64,000 nt of DNA from Verrucomicrobiales bacterium (GTDB lineage Bacteria > Verrucomicrobiota > Verrucomicrobiia > Limisphaerales > J093). Below are positions 16,506-25,727 of this stretch, piece by piece. The notes beneath the pieces are model-generated. The model was not told where the DNA came from. It saw only the letters and a list, made by a program, of their open reading frames with translations, and did not search any database. How positions within the stretch are numbered: the first letter of the stretch is position 1; every line of letters begins with the position of its first letter. The translations under genes and the position numbers were made by a program. The stretch spans positions 1 to 64,000 of the forward strand of contig JABTUJ010000035.1 of assembly GCA_015075445.1 (NCBI GenBank), given 5' to 3'.

Positions 16506-18045
16506 ATGCGCCGGACCGCCGTTCTGAATGTCGTGGGTCTGACCGAGTCCTTGTTCGGTCCGCACACGCCGCACCTCGAGCGCTTTCGCGCCCGGGGCTC
16601 GTGGACCCGCATCGTGCCTGCCTTCCCGGCCGTCACCTGCACCGCCCAGGCCAACTACCTCACCGGCCAACCGCCGCGCGTCCACGGGATCGTCGGCAAT
16701 GGCTGGTACCACCGCGAACTCGCCGAGGTCCACTTCTGGAAGCAGTCCAACCACCTCGTCACCGCGCCCAAGCTCTGGGAAACCCTCCGGGCTCGTCACG
16801 CGCAGGAGCCTACCGCATCGGCCCCGTTCACCTGTGCCACGCTCTTCTGGTGGTTCAACATGTACTCAACCGCGGATTACTCGATCACCCCGCGTCCGCT
16901 CTATCCCGCCGACGGGCGCAAGGTCTTCGACATCCACACCTGGCCCTATGACATCCGTTCCGAGATCAAGCGCGACCTCGGCGAGTTTCCCTTCCCGTGT
17001 TTCTGGGGACCCGCCGCCGGCCGGGCCACCCCCGCCGGATCCCCGGACGCCGCGTCGCGTTGGATCGCTGAATCCGCCAAGTGGATCGAACAACGCTACG
17101 CCCCCACCCTCAGCCTCATCTACCTGCCGCACCTCGACTACAATCTCCAGCGGTTCGGACCGCCGGCTGCGGGGATGAGGGATCGGGGACCACGAATCAC
17201 GAATCACGAATCACGAATCACGAATCACGAATCACGAATCACGAATCACGAATCACGCCCCCGAAGCCGCCCCTGGCGTCTGGGCGGACGTCGCGGCCAT
17301 TGACGCGATTGTGGGGGATCTGATCGCCTTTTTCCAGGCCCGGGGCGTTCAGGTCATCATCCTGTCGGAGTACGGCCTGACCCGGGTGGACACGCCCATC
17401 GACATCAACCGTCTCTTCCACCGGCAGGGCTGGCTGACCGTGAAGGACGAGCTGGGCCGCGAAACCCTCGACGCCGGGGCCAGCCGCGTCTTCGCCGTCG
17501 CCGACCATCAAGTCGCCCACGTTTACCTCAACGACCGGTCGCTGGAGGGCAGGGTGCGGGGTGCCCTCGAGGCCCTGCCCGGGGTCGCCCAGGTCCTGGA
17601 CGCCGACGCCAAGCGTGCGGGCGGTCTGGATCATCCGCGGGCGGGCGATCTCGTGGCGGTCGCGCGGGAGAACGCCTGGTTCACCTACTACTACTGGCTT
17701 GACGACGCGGTCGCGCCCGACTTCGCGCGCTGCGTGGACATCCACCGCAAGCCGGGTTACGACCCGGTCGAGCTGTTCACCAACCCGGCGTGGTCCACGT
17801 TGGGACTGCGCGCCCGGCTGGTCTGGCGGCTTCTTCGAAAGCGATTGGGTTTCCGGATGCTGATGGATGTGATCCCGCTGGACGCTTCCCTGGTCCGGGG
17901 CTCGCACGGCGGTCGTCCGTCCCGTGAATCCGAGTGGCCCGTGCTGTTGTTCGAAGCGCCCGGCGTCCTGCCCGTGCACCCGGTGCCCTCCCCCGACGTT
18001 CACGGTCTCCTCGCCCAGGCAATGGGGTCAAACATTGACATTTGA
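16506..18045 (+). pseudogene. Type I phosphodiesterase/nucleotide pyrophosphatase, frame broken by a 7-bp tandem repeat
   Basis: Two open segments together make one alkaline-phosphatase-superfamily protein. Segment one (16506-17303) has the N-terminal VLNVVGLTESLFGPHTPHLE, the nucleophile region PAFPAVTCTAQANYLTG and IVGNGWYHRE. Segment two, open from about 17258 to 18045, resumes with VWADVAAIDAIVGDLIAFFQ, VIILSEYGLT and VFAVADHQVAHVY. Between them lies a 67-bp run of CACGAAT units that shifts the frame. Loss of one unit, or gain of two, would join the halves into one ORF, because the repeat has no stop in any frame. The final residues come from the dispersed repeat at 18023. Family members hydrolyse phosphodiester or pyrophosphate bonds. 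Confidence 0.82.
17191..17257. repeat. CACGAAT 7-bp tandem repeat inside a coding gene (9.6 units)
   Basis: Nine perfect CACGAAT units followed by CACG. Translated, it gives a repeating ITNHESR heptapeptide in the upstream frame. It has no stop in any plus-strand frame, so copy-number change would act only by shifting the frame. It is the only perfect 7-bp array in the window and the only one within a gene. Confidence 0.95.
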
Positions 18046-18106
18046 CAATTGAGGAGAGACAGACGGCTTTAGACAGACGGCTTCAGACAGACGAATGGGG
18101 ACAGGC
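18023..18106. repeat. GGGGTC/TTGA repeat arm followed by a 14-bp tandem repeat
   Basis: 18024-18051 follows the GGGGTC-N5-TTGA-spacer-TTGA plan of the arms at 8048 and 990; the stop codon of the phosphodiesterase frame lies in it. It is followed (18058-18106) by alternating 7-bp blocks GACAGAC and GGCTTYA/GAATGGG, i.e. a 14-bp repeat made of two 7-mers. Confidence 0.7.
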
Positions 18107-18226
18107 GAATGAATCGGCCGGCTCTCTCGTTCCGCTTTCCCTGTCGCGTCGGTTCGTGTGGTTGGCGGGCCGGGCTCCGCTTCGCGCTTCCTCCTTCCGC
18201 GGGACCCGGAGGCTGCCTGACGCGCA

Positions 18227-19273
18227 CTACACCCCGGCCTGCGCGGGTGGGTGGTCGGACGGCTCAGTGCCGTCTGGGCGCACGGCGTGGCGATCGTCGT
18301 GTTCGATCGCGCGCCGCCGCTCGAGTTCCTGCAACACGGTGCAGAGGGCTTCGAGGCGCGGCATGGCCACCCCCGCGGCCCGCGCCTGGCGCAGCGGCTC
18401 GGCAAAGAGGCTCCCGACCTCGAGCGGAAACCCGCGTTCGAAGTCCAGCAACGTTGAGGCCTTGTACGCCCCCATGCAGCGGGTGCGCTCCAGGTTCTGA
18501 TCCGCCAACGTCTCGCTCAGCGGAAAACCCAGCGCGCGCCCGGCGCGGATGACCTCGTCCATCAATTCCCGCACGCACTGCGCCCAGCGCTCATTTCCCA
18601 GCAGTTCGTCCGTCGGCAGCGTCGTCGTGCGGATCCCGTGGTCGGGCACACGGCCGGCGAGGAGGTTCTCGACACCCACCACGCCCGCCACCCCCAGGCC
18701 GTTGAACGGCACGTTCCAGACCAGCTTCTCCCAGTGCGCCCGGGCCAGATCCGGCGCGACCCGGCAACGCACTCCCGCCCGTTCAAACCAGTCCGCCAGT
18801 TCGGCCACCCGTTCGGACGGCGGCCGCTGGTACTCGCCCAGCACCACCTGCCCGTGTGCGAGGTGCCGGATCACCCCGGGCGCGACCCGGTTGAGGCACA
18901 CAAAGCAGAGCCCGCCAAAGACGCGGTCCGGACCGAAGATCTCTGCCAACCGTTCTTCGTTCCCCAATCCGTTCTGCAACGTGAGCAGCCGGGTGGTCGG
19001 ACCGGTCAGCGGGGGCAGCAGCGCGCGGAACTGGTCGTTCGCGGTGGTCTTGAGGGCGATGAGAACCGTGTCGCAGACGCCGATGTCCTCGGGACGGCAG
19101 GCGGCGGGCGGGCGGGCGGTGAAGTCGCCGTCGACGCTCTCGATCTGCACGCCTTGGCGGCGGACGACGTCGTAGTCTGAGCGCAGGAGGAAATGGACGT
19201 CGGCACCGGCCTGGCAGAGGCGGGCGCCGTAGAAGCTGCCCACGGCGCCACAGCCCACGACGGCGATCTTCAT
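18227..19273 (-). CDS. panE: 2-dehydropantoate 2-reductase (ketopantoate reductase)
   Basis: A 348-residue cytoplasmic NADPH-dependent enzyme of pantothenate/CoA synthesis, reducing ketopantoate to pantoate. The Rossmann motif GCGAVGSFYGA is at residues 8-18. LLTLQNGLGNEE and the catalytic-lysine region WEKLVWNVPFNG are family hallmarks, and the helical ApbA_C domain follows (ASTLLDFERGFPLEV). The last ~30 residues (DDRHAVRPDGTEPSDHPPAQAGV) extend past the usual end and look unconserved. It starts close after a terminator-like hairpin for the HU gene, so it probably has its own promoter. The family is also called ApbA. Confidence 0.93.
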   Translation of the reverse strand: MKIAVVGCGAVGSFYGARLCQAGADVHFLLRSDYDVVRRQGVQIESVDGDFTARPPAACRPEDIGVCDTVLIALKTTANDQFRALLPPLTGPTTRLLTLQNGLGNEERLAEIFGPDRVFGGLCFVCLNRVAPGVIRHLAHGQVVLGEYQRPPSERVAELADWFERAGVRCRVAPDLARAHWEKLVWNVPFNGLGVAGVVGVENLLAGRVPDHGIRTTTLPTDELLGNERWAQCVRELMDEVIRAGRALGFPLSETLADQNLERTRCMGAYKASTLLDFERGFPLEVGSLFAEPLRQARAAGVAMPRLEALCTVLQELERRRAIEHDDRHAVRPDGTEPSDHPPAQAGV

Positions 19274-19281
19274 GGCATCAA

Positions 19282-19313
19282 AGAAAAAGGCACCCGGCGC
19301 GGGCCGGAGTGCC
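19282..19313 (-). terminator. Intrinsic terminator downstream of the HU gene
   Basis: On the minus strand, GGCACTCCGG pairs with CCGGGTGCC across a short GC-rich loop and is followed directly by TTTTTCTTT. It lies between the HU stop and the panE start. Confidence 0.75.
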
Positions 19314-19373
19314 TCGTGAAAGACCGGTGGAGAAGCCGGGCCGCGGGTCGGACTCCGACAGCCCGACAGGCGG

Positions 19374-19655
19374 CTAGCCGAGGATCGCGTCCTTGGCGGC
19401 CTTGGCGACGCGGAACTTCACGACCTTCTTGGCCGGGATCTTGATGGTCTCACCGGTCTTCGGGTTGCGGCCGAGTCGGGCCTTGCGGTTGACGAGCACC
19501 AGTTTGCCCACCCCGGGGAACGTGAAGCTGTTCTTGGCATTCTTGTAGGCCATCTCCGCGAGCGTGGCGAGCACCTCGGCGCCCTGCTTCTTGGTGAGGC
19601 CCACTTTGTCCGCCAACGCGGCGGCGATCTGCGACTTCGAGAGGGGTTTTCCCAT
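19374..19655 (-). CDS. HU/IHF-family DNA-binding protein
   Basis: A 93-residue histone-like protein that dimerises and bends DNA. It shows the full family pattern: GKPLSKSQIAAALADKVGLTKKQ, then FTFPGVGKLVLVNRKARLGRNPKTGE in the DNA-binding arm, then IKIPAKKVVKFRVAKAAKDAI. The conserved arm proline (GRNP) is present. The start is the ATG at 19653-19655; the longer open frame upstream is unlike the family. An intrinsic terminator follows. HU or IHF subtype cannot be decided from the sequence. Confidence 0.95.
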   Translation of the reverse strand: MGKPLSKSQIAAALADKVGLTKKQGAEVLATLAEMAYKNAKNSFTFPGVGKLVLVNRKARLGRNPKTGETIKIPAKKVVKFRVAKAAKDAILG

Positions 19656-19781
19656 AGCGTTAGTTTGGTAGCTTTTGTGATTCGTCAGTGAACTGCGCGG
19701 CCCTTTTAACAACGTCCGGTGCCTTCGCAAGCGAAAAATGCCCGAAAATCAAGGGTTTCCCGCCGTCCCCGCGTGACGGCC

Positions 19782-22700
19782 TCAGGGCTGCGACGCGCGA
19801 TACGCCTTGAAATAGCGCTCTCGATACGCCGCGCGCGCACTCGCATCGGTCAACAACAGGTCCCACTCGAGCGTCGGGCGGAGCACTTCCACCGGTCGCC
19901 GCAATGGCTCGCGCACGAGCGTCCGCGCCAGGTCGCGAAACTCCCGTGCCCACGCCTTCTCGTGTCCGTCCGCCGTCAGCAGCCCGATCCACTCGGTCAC
20001 GTCGCGTGCGCCCGGGTGATCGTACAAACCCCAGTTCAACCACCCGCACGCCCAGCCCGCCGTGGTCTCGACGACCCGCCGGCACCAGCGCGCCTGCTGT
20101 TCCTCGGTCGCGGCCCGATGACGCCCGCCGTCGATGGAGGGCTGGCCACCGCCGTACCAGCCGAACTCCGCGATCACCGTGGGTTTGCCGGCTCGCGCCA
20201 CCTCGCGCACCACGCTCTCGAGATACGCGAGGTTCCGCTGCTCGTCCTCCTCGCTCGCGTACTCGTAGAACCCGCGGGCCAGCGGATAGAAGTGCACCTC
20301 GAGGAAGTCCAGCATCGGCGCCTGCCGCGTCGGGCGGAATCCCGAATACTGCCAGGACCCGGCCAACCCGACCGGCACCGACCACTGGATGAGGCCCACG
20401 GTCACCAACGCGTCGGGATCCGCGGCCTTGATGGCGGCCACCTGACGGCGCGTCCACGTGTCGGCGACCGCCTCCCGAAATCGCTGGTAATCCAGCAACA
20501 CACGTCCGGGCGGGCTGTCCCGCGGAGGCACCGGTTGTTTGCCCCACTCCACCGACGGCACGCCCCAGGCCGCTGCGAGCGCCTTCGCGCTGCCGTACTG
20601 GTCGGCCAGCCAGACATTCCAGCGTTCGCGCATGGCCGGGGAATCCCAGCGCACCTCGGGCTCGTTCAGCAGGTCGTAGGCAAACAGCGCCGAGCGGCCC
20701 CGATAGCGCGCGGCGAACTCCCGCCAGAACGCCTCCAGGGCCTCGAGCACGCGCTCGTCCGCGATCCGATCCCCGCGCGCCCATTCGGGCAATCCCTCCC
20801 AATGATCCGGTCCGGTCGGATGCACGTACAACCCCGCCGCCTCCGCCAGGTCGAGGAATTGATCGAACTTCGCCAGCCCCTCGGGCGCGAGCCGGCCCGG
20901 TTCGGTGTAGAACGAACCGAACGTGAGAAACACGCGCACGCAGTTCGCCCCCAACTCGCGCAGCCGCGCGAAATCGCGACGCGTTGCCTCGGGATCGAAC
21001 TGCTTCCACACCTGCGGCGCCCAGCCGGTGCCCGGCCGGAAGTAAGTCACCCCAAACGGCAGATACGCCCGGCCGGTGGCATCCACAAACCCGCGGCGGT
21101 CGTCGGCCACGCGCACTTTCGGCAGCGCGGCGGTTCGGCCTTCCGGCACCGGGAAGCCGCGATCGCGCATGAGCGCCTCGATCCCGGCATCGCGTCCGCG
21201 GAAACGGCGATAGGCCTCGGCCGGGTCGACGGTGTTGCCGGCGGACAGCACGTGGGTTCGGAAGCGCGTGGCGACGGCGCGGTCGTAGAGTCCGCCGGCT
21301 TCCTTGAACGCCTCGGCGGCGTCGGCGGTGAGGGTGTCGGCCCACAGGTAGCTGTAGTAACCCGCCGAGTAGCCGTCGCCGGCAAACAGGTGCGCGAACT
21401 GCGGCAGGCGATGGCGCATGACGATCTCGGAAGGCATGCCCAACCGCTCGAGTTCGCGGCGCTCGAACGCGGCGGGGTCGATCGGTTCGGCGCCTGCGAG
21501 ATGCAGCCGCATGTCCACGAGCGCGCTGGCGAGGAACTCGACGGTGGCGAAGCCCTGGTTGAACGTGGCGGCCTGTTCGAGGCGTTTCACCAGCGGGGTC
21601 GGCAACGGTTCACCCGTCTCGTGATGGAGGGCGAACCGGCCGAGCAGTTCCGGCGTGGGCAGCCAGCGTTCGAGGATCTGGGAGGGCAGCTCGACGTAGT
21701 CGCGCGGGACCCGCGTTCCGGAGAGCGAGGGGTAGGTGACGTCCGAGCACAGGCCGTGCAAGGCGTGGCCGAACTCGTGGAACAGTGTCTTGGCGTCGTC
21801 CCAGGAAACCAGCACCGGACGGCCCGGGGTGCCCGGCATGAAATTCGAGTTGTTCGAAACCAGCGGGGTCAAGGCGCCGGCCAGACGTTCCTGGCTGCGA
21901 TAGGCGGTCATCCAGGCCCCCGACCGCTTGCCGGGCCGCGCGTAGGGGTCGAAGTAGAACAACCCCACCGGCCGCCCGCCGCCCGTCGTCACGTCCCAGA
22001 CGCGGACGTCGGGGTGGAAGACGGGCACGTTGGTCACGGGCGCAAAGCGGAAGTCGAAGAGCTGTTCGGCCACCCAGAACATGCCGTCGCGCAGCTTGTC
22101 GATCTGGAGGTAGGGTTTCACCGCGTTCTCGTCCAGGTCGTACTTCGCCAGGCGCACCTTCTCCGCGTAGTACCGATAGTCCCACGGTTCGATGCGCACC
22201 CCGGCCCCTTCGGCGTCAGCGATGGTCTGCATGTCTTCCACCTCTTCGCGCACGCGCGCCACCGCTGGCGTCCAGACCGCTTCCAGCAAGGCCAGCGCGC
22301 GCTCGGGGGTTTGGGCCATGGCGTTCTCCAGCCGCCAATGCGCGTGCGTCGGGTAGCCCAACTGCTTCGCCCGCTCGGCGCGCAGGGCGAGGATCTCGGT
22401 GATCAACGGGTTGTTGTCGCGCTCGCCGGGATGGTCGCCACGACTGACAAAACGGCGCCAGACCTGTTCGCGCAGGTCGCGCCGGCTCGCATAGGTGAGG
22501 AATGGCTCGGCGCTCGAACGCGTATTGGCGATGACCCATTGCCCGGGCAGCCCGCGCCGTTCCGCCTCGGCAGAGGCGGCGGCGCGCACCGACTCGGGCA
22601 GGCCCGCGAGCTCGGCTTCCTTCGTGAGCACGACGCCGAGTGCTTCCTCGTCGGCGAGCAGGTTTTGGCTGAACTGCGTGAAGAGCCCCGCCAGCCGCTG

Positions 22701-23312
22701 GTTGATTTCCGCGACACGCGCCTTGCCGGCGGCGTCCAGCTTCGCGCCGGCCCGCACGAAATCCGTGTAGCGGAGCCACACCAGGCGCTGTTGCTCGGGC
22801 GTGAGCGCGGCCTTGTCCGGCGCGTGATACACGGCCTCGAGCCGACGGAAGAGCGGTTCGTTCTGCGTGATTTCGTCCTCGAAAGCCGCGAGCCGCGGTT
22901 CGACCTCGCGCTCGACGGCCTGGAATTCCGGCGTGCTGCGGTTCGCGCTCCACACCCGGTACACGGCCAGGACCCGGCGATAGGCGCGGCCTGCCTGTTC
23001 GAGGGGCACGAGCGTGTTGGCGAAGGTCGGGGCCTCGGGCTGCCGGGTGAGGGCATCGAGCTCCGCCCGGTACGCCGCCATCGCCGCGGCAAGGGCCGGC
23101 TGGAAATCGGCGACCTCAACCTGGTCAAACGGCGGCACCCCGCCGTGGGGTCCGGACCACGCCTCGACGAGCGGCAGGGCACGGGAGGTCGGTGCCGGGG
23201 CTTCCGCCGCGACGGCTAACGACAAGGCGCCGGTTCCGGCGGCAAGGAGCTGGGTCATGACTCGTTTCGATGCAAGGGCACGGACAAGTCGGGGGTAGGA
23301 TTTCGCACGCAT
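19782..23312 (-). CDS. M3-family oligopeptidase fused to a GH5-like (clan GH-A) glycosidase
   Basis: A 1176-residue secreted two-enzyme fusion. The n-region MRAKSYPRLVRALASKR and a hydrophobic core give a signal peptide if the ATG at 23310-23312 is used. Residues ~45-715 are a complete M3 (Dcp/oligopeptidase A-like) metallopeptidase with the zinc motif HEFGHALHG at 512-520 and the C-terminal substrate region AGYYSYLWADTLTADAAEAF. From ~residue 730 a glycosidase begins (GFVDATGRAYLPFGVTYF), with acid/base motif DLLNEPEVRW and nucleophile motif VIAEFGWYGGG typical of GH5-like TIM barrels (mannanase/cellulase type). The frame is continuous through the junction (EALMRDRGFPVPEGRTAALPK). I know of no such fusion as a standard architecture. 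Confidence 0.85.
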   Translation of the reverse strand: MRAKSYPRLVRALASKRVMTQLLAAGTGALSLAVAAEAPAPTSRALPLVEAWSGPHGGVPPFDQVEVADFQPALAAAMAAYRAELDALTRQPEAPTFANTLVPLEQAGRAYRRVLAVYRVWSANRSTPEFQAVEREVEPRLAAFEDEITQNEPLFRRLEAVYHAPDKAALTPEQQRLVWLRYTDFVRAGAKLDAAGKARVAEINQRLAGLFTQFSQNLLADEEALGVVLTKEAELAGLPESVRAAASAEAERRGLPGQWVIANTRSSAEPFLTYASRRDLREQVWRRFVSRGDHPGERDNNPLITEILALRAERAKQLGYPTHAHWRLENAMAQTPERALALLEAVWTPAVARVREEVEDMQTIADAEGAGVRIEPWDYRYYAEKVRLAKYDLDENAVKPYLQIDKLRDGMFWVAEQLFDFRFAPVTNVPVFHPDVRVWDVTTGGGRPVGLFYFDPYARPGKRSGAWMTAYRSQERLAGALTPLVSNNSNFMPGTPGRPVLVSWDDAKTLFHEFGHALHGLCSDVTYPSLSGTRVPRDYVELPSQILERWLPTPELLGRFALHHETGEPLPTPLVKRLEQAATFNQGFATVEFLASALVDMRLHLAGAEPIDPAAFERRELERLGMPSEIVMRHRLPQFAHLFAGDGYSAGYYSYLWADTLTADAAEAFKEAGGLYDRAVATRFRTHVLSAGNTVDPAEAYRRFRGRDAGIEALMRDRGFPVPEGRTAALPKVRVADDRRGFVDATGRAYLPFGVTYFRPGTGWAPQVWKQFDPEATRRDFARLRELGANCVRVFLTFGSFYTEPGRLAPEGLAKFDQFLDLAEAAGLYVHPTGPDHWEGLPEWARGDRIADERVLEALEAFWREFAARYRGRSALFAYDLLNEPEVRWDSPAMRERWNVWLADQYGSAKALAAAWGVPSVEWGKQPVPPRDSPPGRVLLDYQRFREAVADTWTRRQVAAIKAADPDALVTVGLIQWSVPVGLAGSWQYSGFRPTRQAPMLDFLEVHFYPLARGFYEYASEEDEQRNLAYLESVVREVARAGKPTVIAEFGWYGGGQPSIDGGRHRAATEEQQARWCRRVVETTAGWACGWLNWGLYDHPGARDVTEWIGLLTADGHEKAWAREFRDLARTLVREPLRRPVEVLRPTLEWDLLLTDASARAAYRERYFKAYRASQP

Positions 23313-23383
23313 CAGGGCGGCAAAACTACCGGCCGGCCCCCCTCCTGACAAGCGAGGTGGCCTGACCCGCGCCCATCGTTCAC

Positions 23384-23418
23384 GCAAAGCGGTGCTGAAG
23401 CACTCGCACTCCAGACGC
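23384..23418. repeat. Dispersed repeat copy (CAAAGCGGTG...CTCCAGACG type)
   Basis: The sequence resembles the reverse complement of the repeat at 3064-3094 and the copy at 54397-54430 (AAAGCGNYGCTGAAG-like, then GCACTCCARACGC). It lies in the spacer upstream of the fusion gene. Confidence 0.45.
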
Positions 23419-23508
23419 TCCGCGCCGTTCCGGCCGCCCGGCTGAAGGAATCTCCCGGCTCCGCCAATCTCCGAGGTTCGTAATCGGCGGAGGAAATCCA
23501 TTCCCGCG

Positions 23509-24414
23509 TCACTTGAACTGCTCCCAGAAGGGCGCGGGGGCCATCCGGCCTTCCAGCGTCACGCCGAGTTCGGTCAGGGAACTCATGTTCCGCGCGGCTT
23601 CGAGGCCGTTGGTGATGCGGGCGGGGTTGAAGATGAGGCGGGTGAGTTCGAGGCCGGCCAGGGGCGCGAGATCCTGAACCGGCGTATCGCCAAGGTGCAG
23701 GCGCCGGAGGGTTCGGATACCGGCCAGTGGGCGCAGGTCGGTGACGCGGGTGCCTTCGAGCGTGAGGGTGACCAGCGGGCACTGGGCCAGGGGCGTGAGG
23801 TTGGTGACCGGGTTGTGGTTAAGCCAGAGCGCTTCGAGCGGCGCGCCGCGCAGCGGTTCGAGGTCTTCGATGTGGGTGCCGACGGCCATGAACTCGGTCA
23901 ACGGCATGCCGGCCAACGCGCTGAGGTCGCGCACGGAGGTCTGGTTCAGGTAGAGCTTCTGCAGCTTCATCCCCCGGAGCGGACTCAGGTCCGCGACCCG
24001 GGTTTGCTCGAGGGCGAGCAGGGTCAGGGGCATCCCGGCCAGGGGGGTGAGGTCGGCGACCGGGGTGAGGCGCAAGTCGAGGGCGTTGAACGGCAGGCCG
24101 CGGAGAGGCGTCAGGTCCACGAGGGCGCTCTCGACGATTTCGGCGACCAGCCCGGAGGCGGGTTCGAGGGCGACGCGGGCTTCGTTCTGGTAGTACGGGT
24201 TCCGCTCCTTAATGCGGGCATGGAGGGTCTCGGGCTGGGCGACCACTTGCTCGGCGGTCCAGGTGGCGCGGGGGGAATCCGTGTCCCGCGCCTGGGCACC
24301 GGGTGGTGGAAGGATCGGGCGCGAGGGGGGGGCGGGATCGTCGCAACCCGTGCCGACGAGGCAGCCGAGCACGACCAGCCACAGGGTAGGGCGACGCTGA
24401 GTTCGGAGGAACAT
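23509..24414 (-). CDS. Leucine-rich-repeat lipoprotein
   Basis: A 301-residue exported lipoprotein: signal peptide LWLVVLGCLVGTGC with a lipobox cysteine. A Pro-rich linker follows. From about residue 95 there are at least eight consecutive ~22-residue repeats of the plan DLxPLxGxPLxxLxLxxTxV (DLTPLAGMPLTLLALEQTRV, DLSPLRGMKLQKLYLNQTSV). These form a leucine-rich solenoid, so a surface binding role is likely. It lies downstream of an ECF sigma/anti-sigma pair on the same strand with a 63-bp gap, and could be co-transcribed with it. Confidence 0.82.
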   Translation of the reverse strand: MFLRTQRRPTLWLVVLGCLVGTGCDDPAPPSRPILPPPGAQARDTDSPRATWTAEQVVAQPETLHARIKERNPYYQNEARVALEPASGLVAEIVESALVDLTPLRGLPFNALDLRLTPVADLTPLAGMPLTLLALEQTRVADLSPLRGMKLQKLYLNQTSVRDLSALAGMPLTEFMAVGTHIEDLEPLRGAPLEALWLNHNPVTNLTPLAQCPLVTLTLEGTRVTDLRPLAGIRTLRRLHLGDTPVQDLAPLAGLELTRLIFNPARITNGLEAARNMSSLTELGVTLEGRMAPAPFWEQFK

Positions 24415-24477
24415 ACCGGCCGCATGATGCCGGCATCGAACCAGCAATGCCAGCGATCCTGGCGAGGTGCTTCCGGT

Positions 24478-25026
24478 TCAGAACGACGGGGTGGCCTGAG
24501 GCAGGAAGGCGGCGGACAAGGCTCGGGCGGCGTCTTGGGCATCGGCCAGCAGGAATTCCCATTCGCGGGCGAGCGGGGCGTCCCATCGCTGGCTGAGGGC
24601 CCATAACGAGTCTGCGTCCGGCAGCAGACCCGGCATGTCCATCGCCAGCACGGTGACGGCAGGGGCGGAGGTTTCCGGTGAAGCAAAGTCTGGAGTGCGG
24701 AACCACCAGCCGAGGCCCAGGGCCAAAGCGGCGGCGACACCCAACCCGCCAAGGGTCAGCCGCCGCCAGGGAACGGGCGGGGGGTCGAGCCGGGTGGTAC
24801 CTTCGGCGTTCACGCGGTTCAGGATGCGGGTGACGAGGAACGGCGGGGCGAGGGGGCGGGGCGGGCCGGATTGAGCTTCGAGCATCTGGCCGAGCTGAAT
24901 CTGTTGCTGATGCTGGCCTTGGCAGACCGGGCACGCGGCGAGGTGGCGCCCACACCAACGGGGGGTGGGAGCGCTGGGGGCATGACGGAGCGCCAGCGCC
25001 AATCGGACCAGTGGGCAGAGGGGCAT
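24478..25026 (-). CDS. Putative zinc-finger anti-sigma factor with one transmembrane segment
   Basis: A 182-residue protein with a single membrane segment (LTLGGLGVAAALALGLGWWF, about residues 90-109). Its N-terminal cytoplasmic part has the HLAACPVCQGQ motif, the HxxxCxxC arrangement of zinc-binding anti-sigma domains. It starts 12 bp after the ECF sigma gene, the usual sigma/anti-sigma arrangement. The C-terminal part is unrecognised. The call rests mainly on context and the HCC motif. Confidence 0.7.
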   Translation of the reverse strand: MPLCPLVRLALALRHAPSAPTPRWCGRHLAACPVCQGQHQQQIQLGQMLEAQSGPPRPLAPPFLVTRILNRVNAEGTTRLDPPPVPWRRLTLGGLGVAAALALGLGWWFRTPDFASPETSAPAVTVLAMDMPGLLPDADSLWALSQRWDAPLAREWEFLLADAQDAARALSAAFLPQATPSF

Positions 25027-25038
25027 GGACGGGAGGGG

Positions 25039-25632
25039 TCAGGGGTTCGGGGGTGGCAGGATCATGCCGGTGCGGCGGGCCTTTTCGAGCAGCGCCAGGC
25101 GCGCGCGGTGCAGGAGCACTTTGATGTGAATCGGGCTGGTACGCATGACGGACGCCGCCTCGACCGCGGTGAGCCCTTCGCCGTAGCAGAGGCAGAGGGC
25201 CTCATATTGCTTGGGTTTGAGCCGGTGGGCCCACTGCCAGAGCAGCGCGCTATCGTCGCGGTTGGCGAGGGCGTTTGCGGGGTTGCCCTCCGGGGTCTCG
25301 GCGATGAGATCGGACGTCTCATCCGCGTGTGACCGCTGGTGACGCCGGTGGTTCAAGGCCGTGCGGCGGGCGATGGTGAACAGCCAGGGGAGAAAACGCC
25401 GCGACACGTCGAATCGAGGAAGACTGCGGTAGGCCTTGAGGAAGGTCTCCTGGGCCAGATCCTCGGCGTCCTGGACGTGGCCGGTGTAGCGGAAGAGGAA
25501 CTGGAACACCCGCTCGGCGCACTGCTCGACCAGGCGGGTGAAGGCGGCTTGGTCGCCGTCGCGGTAGCGACGGACGAGGGCCACCAAGCCGGCCTCGGCA
25601 GCCTCGCGGCCGGTTTCCGGGAGGCGCCCCAC
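25039..25632 (-). CDS. ECF-type RNA polymerase sigma factor
   Basis: A 197-residue sigma-70 family group IV factor. Region 2 reads DQAAFTRLVEQCAERVFQFLFRYTGHVQDAEDLAQETFLKAYRSL with the core-binding DAEDLAQETF. Region 4 follows (LKPKQYEALCLCYGEGLTAVEAASVMRTSP...VLLHRARLALLEKAR), with the HTH less standard than usual. The start is a GTG (25630-25632). It is followed immediately by the anti-sigma gene, which presumably holds it inactive until a signal arrives. Confidence 0.92.
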   Translation of the reverse strand: MGRLPETGREAAEAGLVALVRRYRDGDQAAFTRLVEQCAERVFQFLFRYTGHVQDAEDLAQETFLKAYRSLPRFDVSRRFLPWLFTIARRTALNHRRHQRSHADETSDLIAETPEGNPANALANRDDSALLWQWAHRLKPKQYEALCLCYGEGLTAVEAASVMRTSPIHIKVLLHRARLALLEKARRTGMILPPPNP

Positions 25633-25727
25633 CCGCCGCAGCCCGGCGGTCCCGAAGCCATCGTTCGTCGGGGACCGCCGGGGAGGACCCGACGCAGGCG
25701 GGTGGGGCGCAGGCCATGGCCGGGGCT

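Noticed and set aside
19719-23219. 1166-codon plus-strand frame opposite the M3-glycosidase fusion
   Set aside because: The opposite strand has complete peptidase and glycosidase motifs; the plus-strand product has none and is rich in Arg/Ala/Pro/His.
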